Assembly: GCF_000003815.2 (NCBI RefSeq)
Contig: NC_049989.1
Location: 13,753,918-13,817,917 of the forward strand
Source: Branchiostoma floridae
Lineage: Eukaryota; Chordata; Leptocardii; Amphioxiformes; Branchiostomatidae
Reading direction: 5' to 3'
DNA length: 64,000 nt
The stretch's first letter is position 1. Each line of letters starts with the position of its first letter. Position numbers and translations under genes: made by a program. The notes beneath the pieces were generated by a model. It was not told where the DNA came from, ran no database searches, and saw only the letters and a program-made list of their open reading frames with translations. This document shows positions 24,046 through 35,899 of the stretch, one piece after another.

Positions 24046-24466
24046 ATGGCCACTACTCCTCAGCCAATCAGGTCCCTTCAATTACTGTGTTAAATATCCC
24101 CATAGTGCAGAAAATGTGGTACTATGAAAATGTGTCGTACTATGAACTAATTTGCATAAAATAGAACCACACATTTTTTGTCGTACCATACGTTTTCTGC
24201 ACCACAGGTCAGCTCACACTGTGCAAGCTAATTGTTCAGGGGATTTAAAAGGATGAAAACACCATCATTCTCACTAAATAACTCAAGTCATCTCTTCTTT
24301 TTTAAATATAATGCAATATTCTAAATATAAATTGCCCTTTATTCATCCTGAGAAAAAAGAAGCGAATCTTCGGGCTATTGACTTTGCCTCGGTGTTAAAA
24401 GAAAAGAAACCCCCTTTTGGGCAGAGCGACCCTATCTGCCCATAGTAGCCCTTGTTTCATGTTCTA
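24046..24466. repeat. Dispersed repeat, copy B
   Basis: The second copy of the 312-566 block, with the shared order ATGGCCACTAC, TAGTGCAGAAAA, GTACTATGAACT, CACACTGTGCAAGC and CCCATAGTAGCCC. It contains about 170 bases absent from copy A between 24233 and 24410. Confidence 0.7.
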
Positions 24467-25051
24467 AATATTACTTAAAACTTCCAATAACGTTTTATGA
24501 ATGATATGCTGATAATGCTTAACATTAAATTAGAATGGGCTATCTACGATATAACAGTGAATTAAAGTAGATAGTAATGGAAAAGGGCATGCAGACCCTC
24601 AATAGAAAGAAACCAATGCATGCATAACAAATTCTCAAATTCCTGTTCTCTGAACTAAAGGGTAGATATGTGATGATATAGAAGCAATGTACACAAGTAC
24701 AAGTATAAGTGAGCAAGCTGGAACTCCAAACTTGTTGAATTCAGAGTCAGAGGGCTAGAAGCTAATAAAGTGTTTTAGAGACCTTTTTCAAAATGTCAGA
24801 TCCATTGGGTAGTATTGTGTACACATTGATACATGGATCTATAGCCTAGGGGCTTAATATTGTCCATATATCACTCTGTGAGTACATGACATCCCTGTAA
24901 AAGTGAAAGGGATAACAGAAGTCTTTTCAGAGTTTTCTATCTTTTTTTTTTTCATTTCAGGAGTGCTCTCCAAAATATTTACACACAATCACCGAATCAG
25001 GGTTTTATCGAGGTTTTGTCTTGTTTCTCGTAAATAGTAAACTGCTTTTAA

Positions 25052-25591
25052 AGGTCTACTACGCAGTTATTTGCGCTCAAATTTGAAATATTCTAGAACT
25101 AAGAAATCTCAGATTTACTACTACTTTTTGACACTTTTGTGTCATTATTTCACGTTTGCAACGTAGAGAATTAGCCTACAAACATTTCGTCCTACGCGCG
25201 CTGTAACTTGTTGACCCCCCTAGTTAGGCACTGGTGAGAATTCAAACAAGAATTAATCATCAACGGTTATTGGTCGGGAATCTCCGGTGAGTTCCGGGTG
25301 CGTCCGAAAGGTCACGGTGAACCACGTGACCAATCTCCGGGTAGGCTCGGGCAGACTCGGGACTACTCGGATTTCGTCGGTGAAGAAACAAAATGGCTGA
25401 AACCCAGCGCGGGCGTGCAGATTCCCCAGGTTTTCAAACGCGCTCGCACGGGGAAAATATCGACTCCTGACATGCCTTGAATAGTGTTCCATAACATGGT
25501 AGGCTTGATTCAACTTAACTATATAAAGAAATGGCCGGAAAATGGATTTTTTGTTTTCAGTTTGAAGCGCAAATAACTGCGTAGTAGACCT
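25052..25591. mobile_element. TTAA-flanked MITE (piggyBac/Kolobok type)
   Basis: Terminal inverted repeats of about 28 bases: AGGTCTACTACGCAGTTATT on the left, AATAACTGCGTAGTAGACCT on the right. TTAA lies immediately outside both ends (25048-25051 and 25592-25595), the target site used by piggyBac and Kolobok elements. It is 540 bases with no transposase frame. The AGG start would favour Kolobok, but that is a guess. Confidence 0.9.
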
Positions 25592-26149
25592 TTAAGTAGA
25601 ACCATTTTTTACATTAAATGGTAAAGTACATACATGTACATTTAGCTGTATTACCATAAGACTGGTACTGTAAGTCTGATCCACTTACACTGGGAATGAC
25701 CCCTTAAGTTTTTTTTTAATGTACATGGAAGGTTCTTCAATTGTGTGTGCTCAAGGTGTTGATCATACATGTACCTCAGACATGGGACCTCTGGTTTTAC
25801 ATCCCCATCCAAGAGAACATCCCTTTAGCTGAACATTGGTACTTATTTCAGCGTGCAAAATACCCACTTGCACACTTGCACATTGCAACCACTTTTTGCT
25901 TGGTGCAACTTACTTCTAAACTCAGAACTCAATTTTGTTGTCAATTTACTTGGAAGAAATAAATGGACTGAGGCAGATCCGTTTCATACCAGCCAAACAT
26001 GTCTATTATGTATGTATGTACAGTGTATATGTATTGTACTTTTCCCCAAAAAAATTAGTGAATTGTAGGTGGTGCAACTTGAAATTCAGTTGTGCAACCT
26101 ATTTTTGCCCCACTTTGTACACTGTGCAACCTGGCTCAGAAAAGTATTT

Positions 26150-26307
26150 TGTACACTGCTTATTTACACCTGGTTTAAGAGGGCATATAGGTGTTAATTA
26201 CATGTACTTCTCCAAGGGCACAGCACTGGGGTCTGCTAGCTATATAGGGATTCAAACCCAGAACCTTCTAAGTCAATAGTCCTAACCACAAGACCACCTT
26301 TCTACCT
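26150..26307 (-). mobile_element. tRNA-derived SINE head
   Basis: On the minus strand the sequence GTGGTCTTGTGGTTAGGACT (A-box-like) is followed about 30 bases later by GGTTCTGGGTTTGAATCCC (B-box-like), in the order and spacing of a tRNA gene. Downstream, AGTGCTGTGCCCTTGGAGAA resembles the tRNA-unrelated part of SINEs. It does not fold into a complete tRNA, so it is called a SINE. The 3' end was not located. Confidence 0.6.
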
Positions 26308-26309
26308 AA

Positions 26310-27410
26310 TAGATTTTATTGGGTCATCTCAGAAAACCAATGCTCACCACCATTACATGATTCTGATCTTTTTTACATTGGACATCATGCCAATCTCTTG
26401 TCTGTGAACGAGGCATATAAGAATCAGCCCCAAATTTTTGTCTGTCTATGTATGTAGATTGTAGATCTATCCCTGGGAATAACCCAGTGTGTACCCAGTA
26501 CAGCTACATTGTAGTACTAAAGGGTGTCATATTTGGACTGTGAACTGTCTCCCCGCTATTATCAGGTAACCAGGTGTTACCAGGTTATGCAAATATGAAC
26601 ACTAAAGGCAAGAGGTACACATTTAAGGCTTGAGGTGAGGAAAAAATGCAATTTTATGCTGATCAACTTTTATAAGAAGTGCAGTCAGATTGAAATTTTG
26701 GTGCTGGCTTTGTGTTTTCTTGGAGGCTTAATTTGTGCACGTTACATGTACAGTTGCTGAACAATGATGTGGCTTCTGTGTACAATGCTCAGTGATGTGA
26801 ATCACAAAAATTCTTCAGTGCAGAGACAATAGTGCTATCTAGTATGAACCTCGAAACTGGTCTTTCAACATTCTTGAAGTTGAACCTATGGGACACTCCT
26901 TTGCATTTTGTTGAATGTTATGGGTGTGGCAACTGACGAGTTTAAATCAGACTATTTAAGGTGGTTCTACAAGTATCGATTCTCAATAAAAACTACTGCC
27001 ATTGTTTGCATAGCTGCTCCATTACACATATTTTGATAGTTGTAGGTGAATAATTAATGTAATTGGTACTTGTGCATGGTGACTCTATTTTTCCAAGTCA
27101 TTACATTAAAAAGCTTTTTCAATATTCATGATAGTTAATCATTCTGTACCTTGTAAACATACAAATTGACTTACTAGTATAATGTTATTATAGTATGTAC
27201 ATTAGTGGGATTAGATGTAATGATAGACCTATTGACCATCTTTGTTGATAGCTGGCAGTGACAGGTCTAAGTTGATATAGGGTAAACTGTTATCTAACTA
27301 TTTATCTGGCCTTGTACTAGTATATATTATAATATAATATGTTGGCCAGAAAGCAATTATCTTAGATTGCATGTTCTTTTGGAGTACTTGTACCATCTTT
27401 GCACAACTTG
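26310..27410. other. Region upstream of NUDT9, nothing firm
   Basis: AT-rich sequence with no supported exon. If NUDT9 has a 5' exon with a targeting sequence, it should lie here or at 27500-27720, but I could not find it. Confidence 0.4.
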
Positions 27411-27417
27411 ATATTTT

Positions 27418-27492
27418 TGTGTGTGTGTTTTGTGTGTGTCTGTGTGTGTCTCTTCCTGTGTATGTGTGTGTGTGTGTGTGTGTGTGTTTGTT
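27418..27492. repeat. (TG)n microsatellite
   Basis: An imperfect run of TG with the longest pure stretch near 27464-27487, about 250 bases before the first NUDT9 coding exon. Confidence 0.95.
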
Positions 27493-27733
27493 TGTCTGTG
27501 GGTATTGCCAGCATAAGTCTACAGGCAGTGGGTGGATCGTTTATGATACACATGTACTTTGCAATAGGTGGGTACAGGAAAATGAAGAACAAGTTTGAAA
27601 AAGAGCCTCCTAGCAGCTTTGCATGTTTGGTACTTTGATATTTTAATTTGTTACACAGTCATGACAAAATTGAATGACTTCAGCCTTCTAACAGCACCTC
27701 CTTTTATATGTATGTACCACAGGTTACTGGTGT

Positions 27734-30700
27734 ATGGGCCAAGGTTGCAGTTCAGCCTCTCCAAGTGTTACATATTCTCGTTGTGCCATGTCGTCTACTC
27801 ACTGTGCAAAGTTCGTCCACACGAAAACTCGGGCCTCGCCGTACCCGCGGTCCGAACGGAAACGGCAGATGTTCACGGATGACCTGGTGAAGTGGGACGT
27901 AGATTTCCCAGAGTACACACCAGAGGAGTATACGGCACCATCGGTGGCTAAGGGACCAGTATGGGCCGACCCACCGGCAGGGTAAGAAGATTTCTTTCGA
28001 TCTTGAGACAATTTTGAGTTTTTTTTCAAAACAATCTTGAGGTTTTTAACAACAATCTTAAGATCTATCACTATACACCATAGTATCAGAAAGTCTCAAG
28101 ATTCGTTGAAATGATACTCAAGATTTTTTACCATATATCTCAAGACATGGGACTTTTTCATTTTTAGCAACTTTCAAAATATTTTGAGATTTTTGCAAAG
28201 CATCCTAAGATTTTTCTAAAAAATCTCAAGATTGAGTCAACATTTTAAAATCAAGTCAAAATATCTCAAGATTAAGTCAAAACATCTCAAGATCAAGTCA
28301 AAATATCACAAGATTAAGTCAAAACATGTCAACATCAAGTCAAAATATCTCAAGATCAAGTCAAAATATCTCAAGATTAAGTCAAAGCATCTCAAGATCA
28401 AGTCAAAACATTTCAAGATTTAACACAAAATCTCAAGATCTTTGGTATAAATCTCAAGATTTTTTTTTATTTTCAACGATGTATCATTATGGTCTGTACC
28501 AGAAATGTTTCTCACAAAGTATCAGATATGTAAGTTTAAGCTGTAAAAGGCTCGGCTCAGTCTAATAATTTTCTCGCTGTTATACAGAAATAAGATTTAC
28601 TTAACATTTTCTGATAAAACATCAGAAAATTATCTCTTTTTGTTAACAGATTGGTTTTATCATTGAAGATTATTCAGGATAAGCTGCAATCTACAAAATG
28701 TAATAATGCACGACAGGCACAAGGTCCTATTCTTGCATTATTTATCGTTGACATGTTTTTACTGTTAATGTGTCTGTTCTCCCCAGTAATCTGGACTCGG
28801 TAAAGTGGAACCAAATGGATGGCAAAGTGAACAGGGAGAGTTTCACAGATCAGTACAAGATAATCAATGGTTTACCAAGGTAAGAACTCAAGGTAAAAAT
28901 GTTCATAAGCTTAGATTTGATCAACCGTTACCCTATTGTTACATAGCCAATTGTAATCTAATGGCATTATGCATTGTTTTAATTATAGTAGAGTTTTCTT
29001 TTACAACCAGTTAATATTACCGCAGCTGATGTTTCGATGTCTATCAGAGACATCTTCCTCAGAGCTTCTAACTGAAGTTCTGCTTTTTGCCGCTATTTGT
29101 AGCAAATTTAGACGGCACTTTTGGGGGAAAGAACACAATCTCAATTGTGGCTCAGTTTTTTATGTCCATGCTGTTCTGTGATCTAAAAACTGAATTTTTA
29201 TTGTGATAGATAGCTCTCAAAGATTCTTGATTTTTGCATAATTCATTGGTGTTGTGTTGTCCATAAAAGGAATCCTATGGGACGGACAGGGCTGAAGGGT
29301 AGAGGACTGCTGGGAAAATGGGGACCAAACCACGCAGCTGATCCCATCGTAACAAGGTGGGTGCTATAGTTTGTATTTAATAATAGTAGCAATATTTTAT
29401 ATGTTTCAAGAAATTGGACATAGTTATGTGTGTAGAACACAACGCATTTCCAGACTTCCCAGCATTCCCAGAACAGAAAACCTAACAATACCAGTTACAT
29501 AGAATGATATTGCACGGGATTTGCCCAATTTTTGTAACAAGATATACCTTACATGTCCACATTCGCCATCCAACTAATTGACAATATACACATTTAGAAT
29601 AAGGGTTCAGTATTGGACAAAAGCATGGCCCACATTTTCCAGCAAACTTAACACCTAACATAACAGCCATGGTCCATTGATGATCACTTAACCAGGCACA
29701 CACCACCATGCACTTTCCACTGCTGCTTGAGTTTTCTTCCGTTTTGTCCAACTTTCCAACAAACTAAGGAGTGGAACCAAATGTGATTTAACACGTTGTC
29801 CTGTTCTGTTGCTGACCCAGGTGGAAAGTATCATCCTCAGGACAGGTAGAGAAACACCCAAAGTCAGGGGACCCCATCCTTCAGTTTGTGGCTATCAAGA
29901 GAGGGGACACAGGAGAGTGGGCTATACCTGGGGTGAGTATGAACATGCACTGAACTTATAATTATGCTTTACAAGCCATACTGTTACAGAATGATTTACA
30001 CTTCAATAGAGGCTGTTTGTAGGGGTTATGCTGGTGAATTGAACAGTATAGGTTTGACTCTTCCAGATTCAATGGTTACCATTGAATCTGGAAGAGTCAA
30101 ACCTATAAATTTGTATGCTTTGATTGAACAAATGAAGGAATAAATGTTAGAATAAATGATGACTGACTGAATGAATGAATGAATGTAAGAATAAATCTGA
30201 TGAATGATGACTGAAGTAAATGTTAGAATGAATGTTTTAATGTAAGAATGGATGAATGGATGGATGGATTCCTTTATTGTGGTATTCAGGATGGATGGAT
30301 GGATGGATGAATGTTAGAATGGATGTCTGATCGATGATTGAATTAATGAGATTATGCACATCTAAGAGTTTCTGCACATAGAATTATCCATTATTTAAAT
30401 TTACTTGAAGCAGAAATCTAATGACTGTTCCATGGCTTGTTTGCACCACAGGGTATGGTTGATGCGGGTGAGACAGTTTCGTTGACATTGAAGCGGGAGT
30501 TCGGAGAAGAAACGATGAACTCGCTACTCGCTACCCCTGAGGAGAAAAAGGAAATAGAGAACAACTTAGCCAAGCTGTTCAGTCATGGGGCAGAGGTCAG
30601 TTTTAAAACAAGGATTTTCAGTTTGAATTCCAGTAAAACAACACTTGTGATACAGATTTAGCATGTAATACACGTACCTCAAATTAAAACATACAGATTT

Positions 30701-31335
30701 AGCATGTAATACACGTACTTCAGATTAAAACATCATAAAACAATACATTAGATTATGTGGATTATCTTTTAAGATTTGAAATCAACTTGTTTTTCTGTGC
30801 AATATATGAGATACATTCTCCCTTCGTAATAATTTTCTATTGCAGTTATATATTTTCCATAATTTTATGCTAATAACATTCACCTTAGAGTGACAGGAAG
30901 TGATAAGTAGACACATAATGTTACTGGGTAATGAAAATCTTGTTTGCAGAATCATCAATGACCTACAATTAAATCAGACTCAAGAGAAACTCTCAATATT
31001 TCACTTGAGATCTTCAAACTCTTGGTTTTGTATGTTGTTACAGTTCCCTTGCTGGTCAGATCTGGTATCACGGTACATGTATTGTGCCTACATTTCCCAT
31101 ACAGGTGTATAGAGGCTACGTTGACGATCCCCGCAACACAGACAATGCCTGGATGGAGACCATAGCTGTCAACTTCCACGACGAAGAGGGGAACAGTGTG
31201 GCGCGATTTAACCTCCAAGCCGGCGATGACGCTAACGCTGTGGCGTGGATGGACGTTGGCAGCGAGCTCTGTCTCTTCGCCAGCCACACACACTTCCTAA
31301 AGAAGGTGGCAGAACTTAGGAAAGCACACTGGTAA
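27734..31335 (+). CDS. NUDT9: NUDT9-type ADP-ribose pyrophosphatase
   Basis: Hydrolyses ADP-ribose to AMP and ribose 5-phosphate. Exons: 27734-27981, 28787-28879, 29270-29356, 29821-29932, 30452-30595 and 31105-31335, all GT/AG with matching phases, giving 304 residues (human enzyme about 350). The N-terminal part has the family segments [17 protein letters not shown] and GPVWADPP; exon 3 has [20 protein letters not shown]. The Nudix box starts at Gly181 and keeps the catalytic REFGEE (195-200), so it should be active, unlike the altered box of the TRPM2 NUDT9-homology domain. Exon 6 holds [19 protein letters not shown] and ends at TAA 31333-31335. The start is uncertain: ATG 27734 or 27788. 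An AG at 27721-27722 suggests an upstream exon, which could carry the mitochondrial signal of the human long form. ATTAAA near 31491 may be its poly(A) signal. Confidence 0.93.
28000..28460. repeat. CTCAAGAT-rich tract with a 21-bp tandem core
   Basis: The word TCAAGAT or its complement ATCTTGA occurs more than fifteen times. Between about 28245 and 28425 it forms a 21-base tandem array (ATCTCAAGATCAAGTCAAAA). To the left of the core the word occurs on both strands, so the tract can fold on itself. It lies in NUDT9 intron 1. Confidence 0.85.
30047..30107. repeat. 61-bp perfect palindrome
   Basis: Two 30-base arms (left TATAGGTTTGACTCTTCCAG and ten more bases) are exact reverse complements around a single central T. 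It lies in NUDT9 intron 4 and would extrude as a cruciform. Confidence 0.97.
30130..30330. repeat. AATG/GATG short tandem repeats
   Basis: Imperfect AATG and GATG runs, with pure GGAT repeats near 30255-30310, in NUDT9 intron 4 just after the palindrome. Confidence 0.9.
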
Positions 31336-31769
31336 CAGTGTTTATATTCAACGCATGTATTGTTAGGCATATCTGTGAAACTCACTCTCTTTTTACATAG
31401 GATTCAAAACTAAGTACATGTAATCGGTTTAGGTATACATCAATGAAAAAGTCATCTTCAAGATATAATTGTGCTTGTGCAAGACTGTGCATTAAAACTT
31501 ACCTGATTTTTAGACTTATCCAATTCTATACATACAAATGTATGTAAGTTTATAGTGCTGTATATATAATTGACTCTATGGCAGGTATACTATGTTATGT
31601 TGTATGACATATTTCATAATTGTTATTAGTTTCAAGCTGTCATGTCTCTTTCGTGTGATGTTAGGAGCCGTTAAGAACATCACAGTACATAGTGTACTTT
31701 CAGGTACTATGTGTTTTTAAAAGTAGTCTCTTTTCCGAATGAAAGCTCAATCTGTGTTGGTAAATTCCA

Positions 31770-31795
31770 TAGTGAAAAGTTTAAACTTTTCACTA
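31770..31795. repeat. 26-bp perfect palindrome
   Basis: The arm TAGTGAAAAGTTT is followed directly by its reverse complement with no spacer. It lies about 430 bases after the NUDT9 stop. Confidence 0.95.
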
Positions 31796-32261
31796 GTCTC
31801 TTTTCATTGTTAAAACCCCGTTCCACAAGAGGCTGACTATTGCCTAGTGGAAAGAGGGCTAGCCTATATGCAAGTTTGTAGCACTTTTGTGGTGGAATAA
31901 GTAAACACCTACTAATATAAATGTATATCTTGAAAGGAGAGATTTTAGTTACACATATTACCCAGATAAAATATTTTCTGAAAAAAAAAAAATAGATGTC
32001 CAGAATAGCATGAAAATGTGTCTTCCCAGATATTTAGCTCAGTGGAAGACCTGTTATACAAGTTGGTGTGATTTTGGTACTGTATAATGATCATGTACCA
32101 CATTCTTCTATCTGTTTCTAATGTGTTTGGTGTTGAAGGTCTCAGTATGTTAAAGAATGTCCTATGTCATTTTCCCACACTGTCTTCCTTGCCATTTGTA
32201 AGTTCACTATTAAATGTGGCAATGACAGAAGTACTCTTAATGCATGCGCAAATAGCAATAT

Positions 32262-32350
32262 TACTCAAGCAACTGGATATGATTTTGGAAACGGTCGTTT
32301 CAGGTAGAATCCACTACATTTTGTCAGTGACACTGAGGTCTTGGATATCT
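32262..32350. repeat. Dispersed repeat end, also flanking the second assembly gap
   Basis: TTACTCAAGCAACTGGATAT, followed by GATTTTGGAAACGGTC, occurs here, at 42926-42960 (one base different), and inverted at 43867-43902. This copy continues into GTGACACTGAGGTCTTGGAT, matching the inverted copy (GTGACACTGAAGTGATCTGG). It is therefore a transposable element end present three times. Confidence 0.85.
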
Positions 32351-32609
32351 TAATGCATGTTGCTGCGTATGAAGAATGGTGTTCACAGCTTGCCAATAAA
32401 AGTATATATATAGCATATAGCAAGTTGTGAAAGTGCAAAACATTCAGGGCTAAAAAATGTGAAGTGTGAGAATACATGTACTATGTATTGTGACGGAGGG
32501 TTGATGCTATATCTCAATCGGGCTATAAGGAATTCATCTGTGTTGAACTTCATCAATGACATAATCAGTAGAACTCAAGAAACTTCACTCACTGAAATTT
32601 TTGACCAAG

Positions 32610-32824
32610 TACTGTAAATTCGAAACTTTTGCAGTGTTTTAATGTTCACGGTCTTCGCGGCGGTCGCTTCACCACGAATTAAATACCACCGTGAACATTT
32701 TTCCATAGCAATAAGAGACTACAGTACATGGTGCTACAGTGAACTTAAAATCACCACGAAAAGTCCTTTTTCCCGCTACCGTGAAATTAAATCTCTGCGA
32801 ACTTAAAATTTCTATTAAATGCAT
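32610..32824. mobile_element. TACTGTAAATGC MITE family, diverged copy
   Basis: It starts TACTGTAAATTC and shows the same internal order as 2772-2986: TTAATGTTCACGGT, CGGCGGTCGCTTCACC, CACGAAAAGTCC, CCGCTACCGTGAAATTAAAT. The right terminus is eroded. It is 3' of NUDT9. Confidence 0.8.
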
Positions 32825-32829
32825 GACAT

Positions 32830-34890
32830 TGTGCAGTATATTGGTCTTCTTCAGCTATCTGTCCTGAATGCTGATGTCACGAGCGGAAAAATCGCTTGAC
32901 CTCGGCGCTTGGGTCAGATAGTCGAATGAGACAGAGAGATTTGGTCTTGCGAGTGAATTTTCTTGAGTTAGAGGAAGTTATCTCATTAGGGATAGGGGAT
33001 GTTAGGTAGCATGCTTTAGCTGTAACAACAGGGACAATGTCTGTCCTTATCATTGCAATACATGTGTAAGGCCACAGCAAGTAAGTTTTGCTTGATTTTG
33101 AAAAAAAAAAGATTTATCCTTCGGAGGTGGCCAACCTACTGAAAATGACAAAATATGTAAACTTAGAAATGCTACTCTTGCTCCAGGTATATAGGGGGAC
33201 CGTGATATGAAGTCAATTATTATTAGTGATTATTCTGTCAATGAAGTCACTTACTGTAGTATTGCATACTGGTATAAAACCCATTGTTTGTTGTTAGCGC
33301 ACTATTGTTGAAAATGTAGGCATCATGTTTTGTTTTCACAGTCTCACACTAGATTTGGATTCTGCATCTTTAAGATTGACTAGCTGTTGCTTAAGAGAAA
33401 GTATTAGCTCAGTCACTCTGTTATTAACATCTGTAAAATCTATGTCTGACCACTACTTGTGATATTGTTTAAAGCAACAGTTACCCAAATTTCAAAGTGA
33501 CTTTGGATGAAAGATTCGATTTAGACTCTAACCATTTGCTACTACTCTATCCTGATTAAATCTTGCTTATAGCAGCCCACCTAACATCCGGCTGGCCTCC
33601 TCTGTGTGGAAGGGCCAGTTACAGCCCTGGACAGCAGAGTCTGTGTCACACAGACTACTAAATACTGTATCCCAGTTTTTTTATTATGGCAACTTGTGAT
33701 TAAAGTACAGCAAAGTGCACATTGCAGGCCTTGCTTATATGTTCAAGTACAGTTTTAAATGCATTCCAAATACATTGTACAATGTATCCTAGAAGAAGTA
33801 CAAAACATTACATGAACATGCTATCGTGCCTAGTGGTCTTTGGACTCAAATCATATCAAGAAAAGAACCATTTAGGCTGGAATATTATGGAGAATATCAT
33901 TTCGAGGTATATAATGGAGAATTTTATTTTCGAGGTATATTATGGAGAATATCATTTTCGAGGTATTACCCCATACTGATCACTGTGTTAAAATGTTGAG
34001 GCTGAGACTTTTGTATGAAGAGCTTTTGTTAATTATAAAAAGATGTACTTTGGAATTTTTGGTGTTGATTGTTTCATCATAATAATCTATAACACACAAT
34101 ATCTATGTACTTTACTTTTGTTTTTGCCAAAGTTGTTCAGAATCCATATGCAATGTCATGATACATTAAATTGACATGATATGATACTTGATATTAGCAT
34201 ATGTATGTACATGTACATATTTGCAACAAATACTTTTATATTTACCTGTTACTTATGGTGAAACCCTAACTTCAATAACTCACCTCCCCATATGCATCAC
34301 CCAAATATAAAATTACCTATATGTATTGCAAGAGAAACTATTTTGTTAAGTCAAAGGCAATATAACTTAGCATTATGTCTTGTATAGCACATGTATGTAA
34401 TAATTCCGGTACTATAATCAAAGTGCTATTCGGTGATGACAAATTAAGTGTGAAGAATTATATGTTGTCGAACTTTTGTCATTCAAATTTTCTTTTAGCA
34501 AGTGGACTTCACTGAAGCAACAGAGTAGCCTTCAAATACCAGGCTTCAGAGTCGCCACTGGAAAATAGTAGAAATTGGCATGGCTTAATTGAAAGAAAAT
34601 ATAGATCCTAGAGGAGTTAAGCAGACAAAGAGTACAACTGTACTTTTATCTATTTGGCCGATTTCTACTATTTTGGGATGTATGGAAGAGACCTATAAGC
34701 AGCTATTACATTTGTATCAAGCGGACTTATGTTAAATGCTGACTAAGCACTTATTATCTTTATGATCAGGATTTGATGGAACTTTGATCTTGTCTACTTG
34801 TAGATGTAGTACATTGTAGTTGTGTGAAAAATACAGAATTTCTGTAGCATCATGCATAACGATACTGTAGTGTATGTATCTACATCCACA
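32830..34890. other. Intergenic stretch between NUDT9 and the fusion gene
   Basis: No supported gene. A short tandem repeat of about 28 bases (words ATTATGGAGAATATCATTT and CGAGGTAT) occurs three times at 33877-33970. The rest is AT-rich sequence without recognisable features. Confidence 0.5.
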
Positions 34891-34962
34891 TTGATTTATA
34901 ATAAACAGGGTCCATATCTTTTGAATACAGACATGTTGTTATAACATACATAGACCAACTTG

Positions 34963-35075
34963 CACGTGATGTGGGGCTTCGGGCCGAGGACCTTAAGAAC
35001 GCTATGGGGGACAGAGAAGTCTGGAAGGAGAGGGTGGACTTGGTCCGGGCAAGCAGCCCGCGATGATGATGATGT
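34963..35075 (+). pseudogene. LINE ORF C-terminal end with GAT tail
   Basis: An open frame reads EDLKNAMGDREVWKERVDLV, then RASSPR and a stop, followed by GATGATGATGATG. The M-x-DRE-x-W motif and the following arginine-rich end are typical of the last residues of RTE-type retrotransposon ORFs. Only the 3' tip remains. Confidence 0.65.
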
Positions 35076-35115
35076 TATAATGAATGTAAACCTAATGCAA
35101 AAACCTAGCAATATA

Positions 35116-35291
35116 CAGTAGAAGCCGCTTAATTGCACGGCCTATTTGCCAGTGAATTTCGTGCAATTATATCCGGCTGGTGCTATAATGCAAAGTCATC
35201 TAGCTGGAATGCACCAGCTTAGGATTTTAGTACTCCGTGCAGTTAACAGAATTGTGCGTTAATCCGTTGTGCAATTAGCTGGCTTCTACTG
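35116..35291. mobile_element. TA-flanked MITE, 176 bp
   Basis: It begins CAGTAGAAGCCGCTTAATTG and ends GTGCAATTAGCTGGCTTCTACTG in inverse, with TA outside each end (35114-35115 and 35292-35293). It has mariner/pogo-type target and ends, and no coding capacity. Confidence 0.88.
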
Positions 35292-35327
35292 TACTTGCAT
35301 ATACCCTTATATATTTTTATCAAACAG

Positions 35328-35610
35328 GTACAAGTGGTTAGAGTGTTCGCCTTGCATTCAGTTGGTCACGAGTTTGATCCATAGCTGTTTGAGTCATACC
35401 AAAGAATTTATTACAAATAGCGCATGCTGCTTTCTGTGCTTAGCACTCAGGAAAGAGTATGGAAGTTGAACACACACCACTACCTGTGGACAAGCTCCCT
35501 GCTGTAGTGATTGCACAAAGTTGTGTGGCCCAGGGCTACTGAAATAGAGATGGGTGCCGCCCTATACACCTTCTGGTGCAGGAAGGACTTCAACTTACTA
35601 TTTATTTTCT
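35328..35610 (+). mobile_element. tRNA-derived SINE
   Basis: An A-box-like AAGTGGTTAGAGTG and a B-box-like ACGAGTTTGATCC lie about 35 bases apart, as in tRNA promoters. They are followed by about 220 bases of unrelated body including CTTTCTGTGCTTAGCACTCA and GTGCAGGAAGGACTTCAACT. This is the layout of a tRNA-derived SINE; the exact family is not assigned. Confidence 0.65.
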
Positions 35611-35749
35611 ATATTTACTGTGGTAACAATCATTAAATTTTAATAGCGTTTTTGCTGTTCAAGTGTTATTCAGGTAATTGATCCCTCCTCTTAAAGCCAA
35701 TGGTTTAGTCCAATATGGGAACCTTGAAAAACCTGTTGTTCCTCTGACG

Positions 35750-35850
35750 TTGGACGGGGAGGTGTGAAAACAAGGCGTCTCACTGGTTAGTGGGTTAGGT
35801 CAGCAAATCTACAGCCACTTCGGACAGTCCTGACCATCTGACTCACGCAG
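35750..35850 (+). other. Possible 5' untranslated exon of the fusion gene
   Basis: The start codon of the fusion gene at 38375 is only 10 bases after a strong acceptor (TTTTCTTTTCTTAG, ending 38364), so a non-coding first exon is expected upstream. A GC-richer segment ending in CTCACGCAG with donor GTACGT at 35851 is the best candidate seen. Its 5' end is unknown. Confidence 0.3.
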
Positions 35851-35899
35851 GTACGTTACATTGTCATTTTCTTTGACCGTGTAGACACACTTAAGAAGT

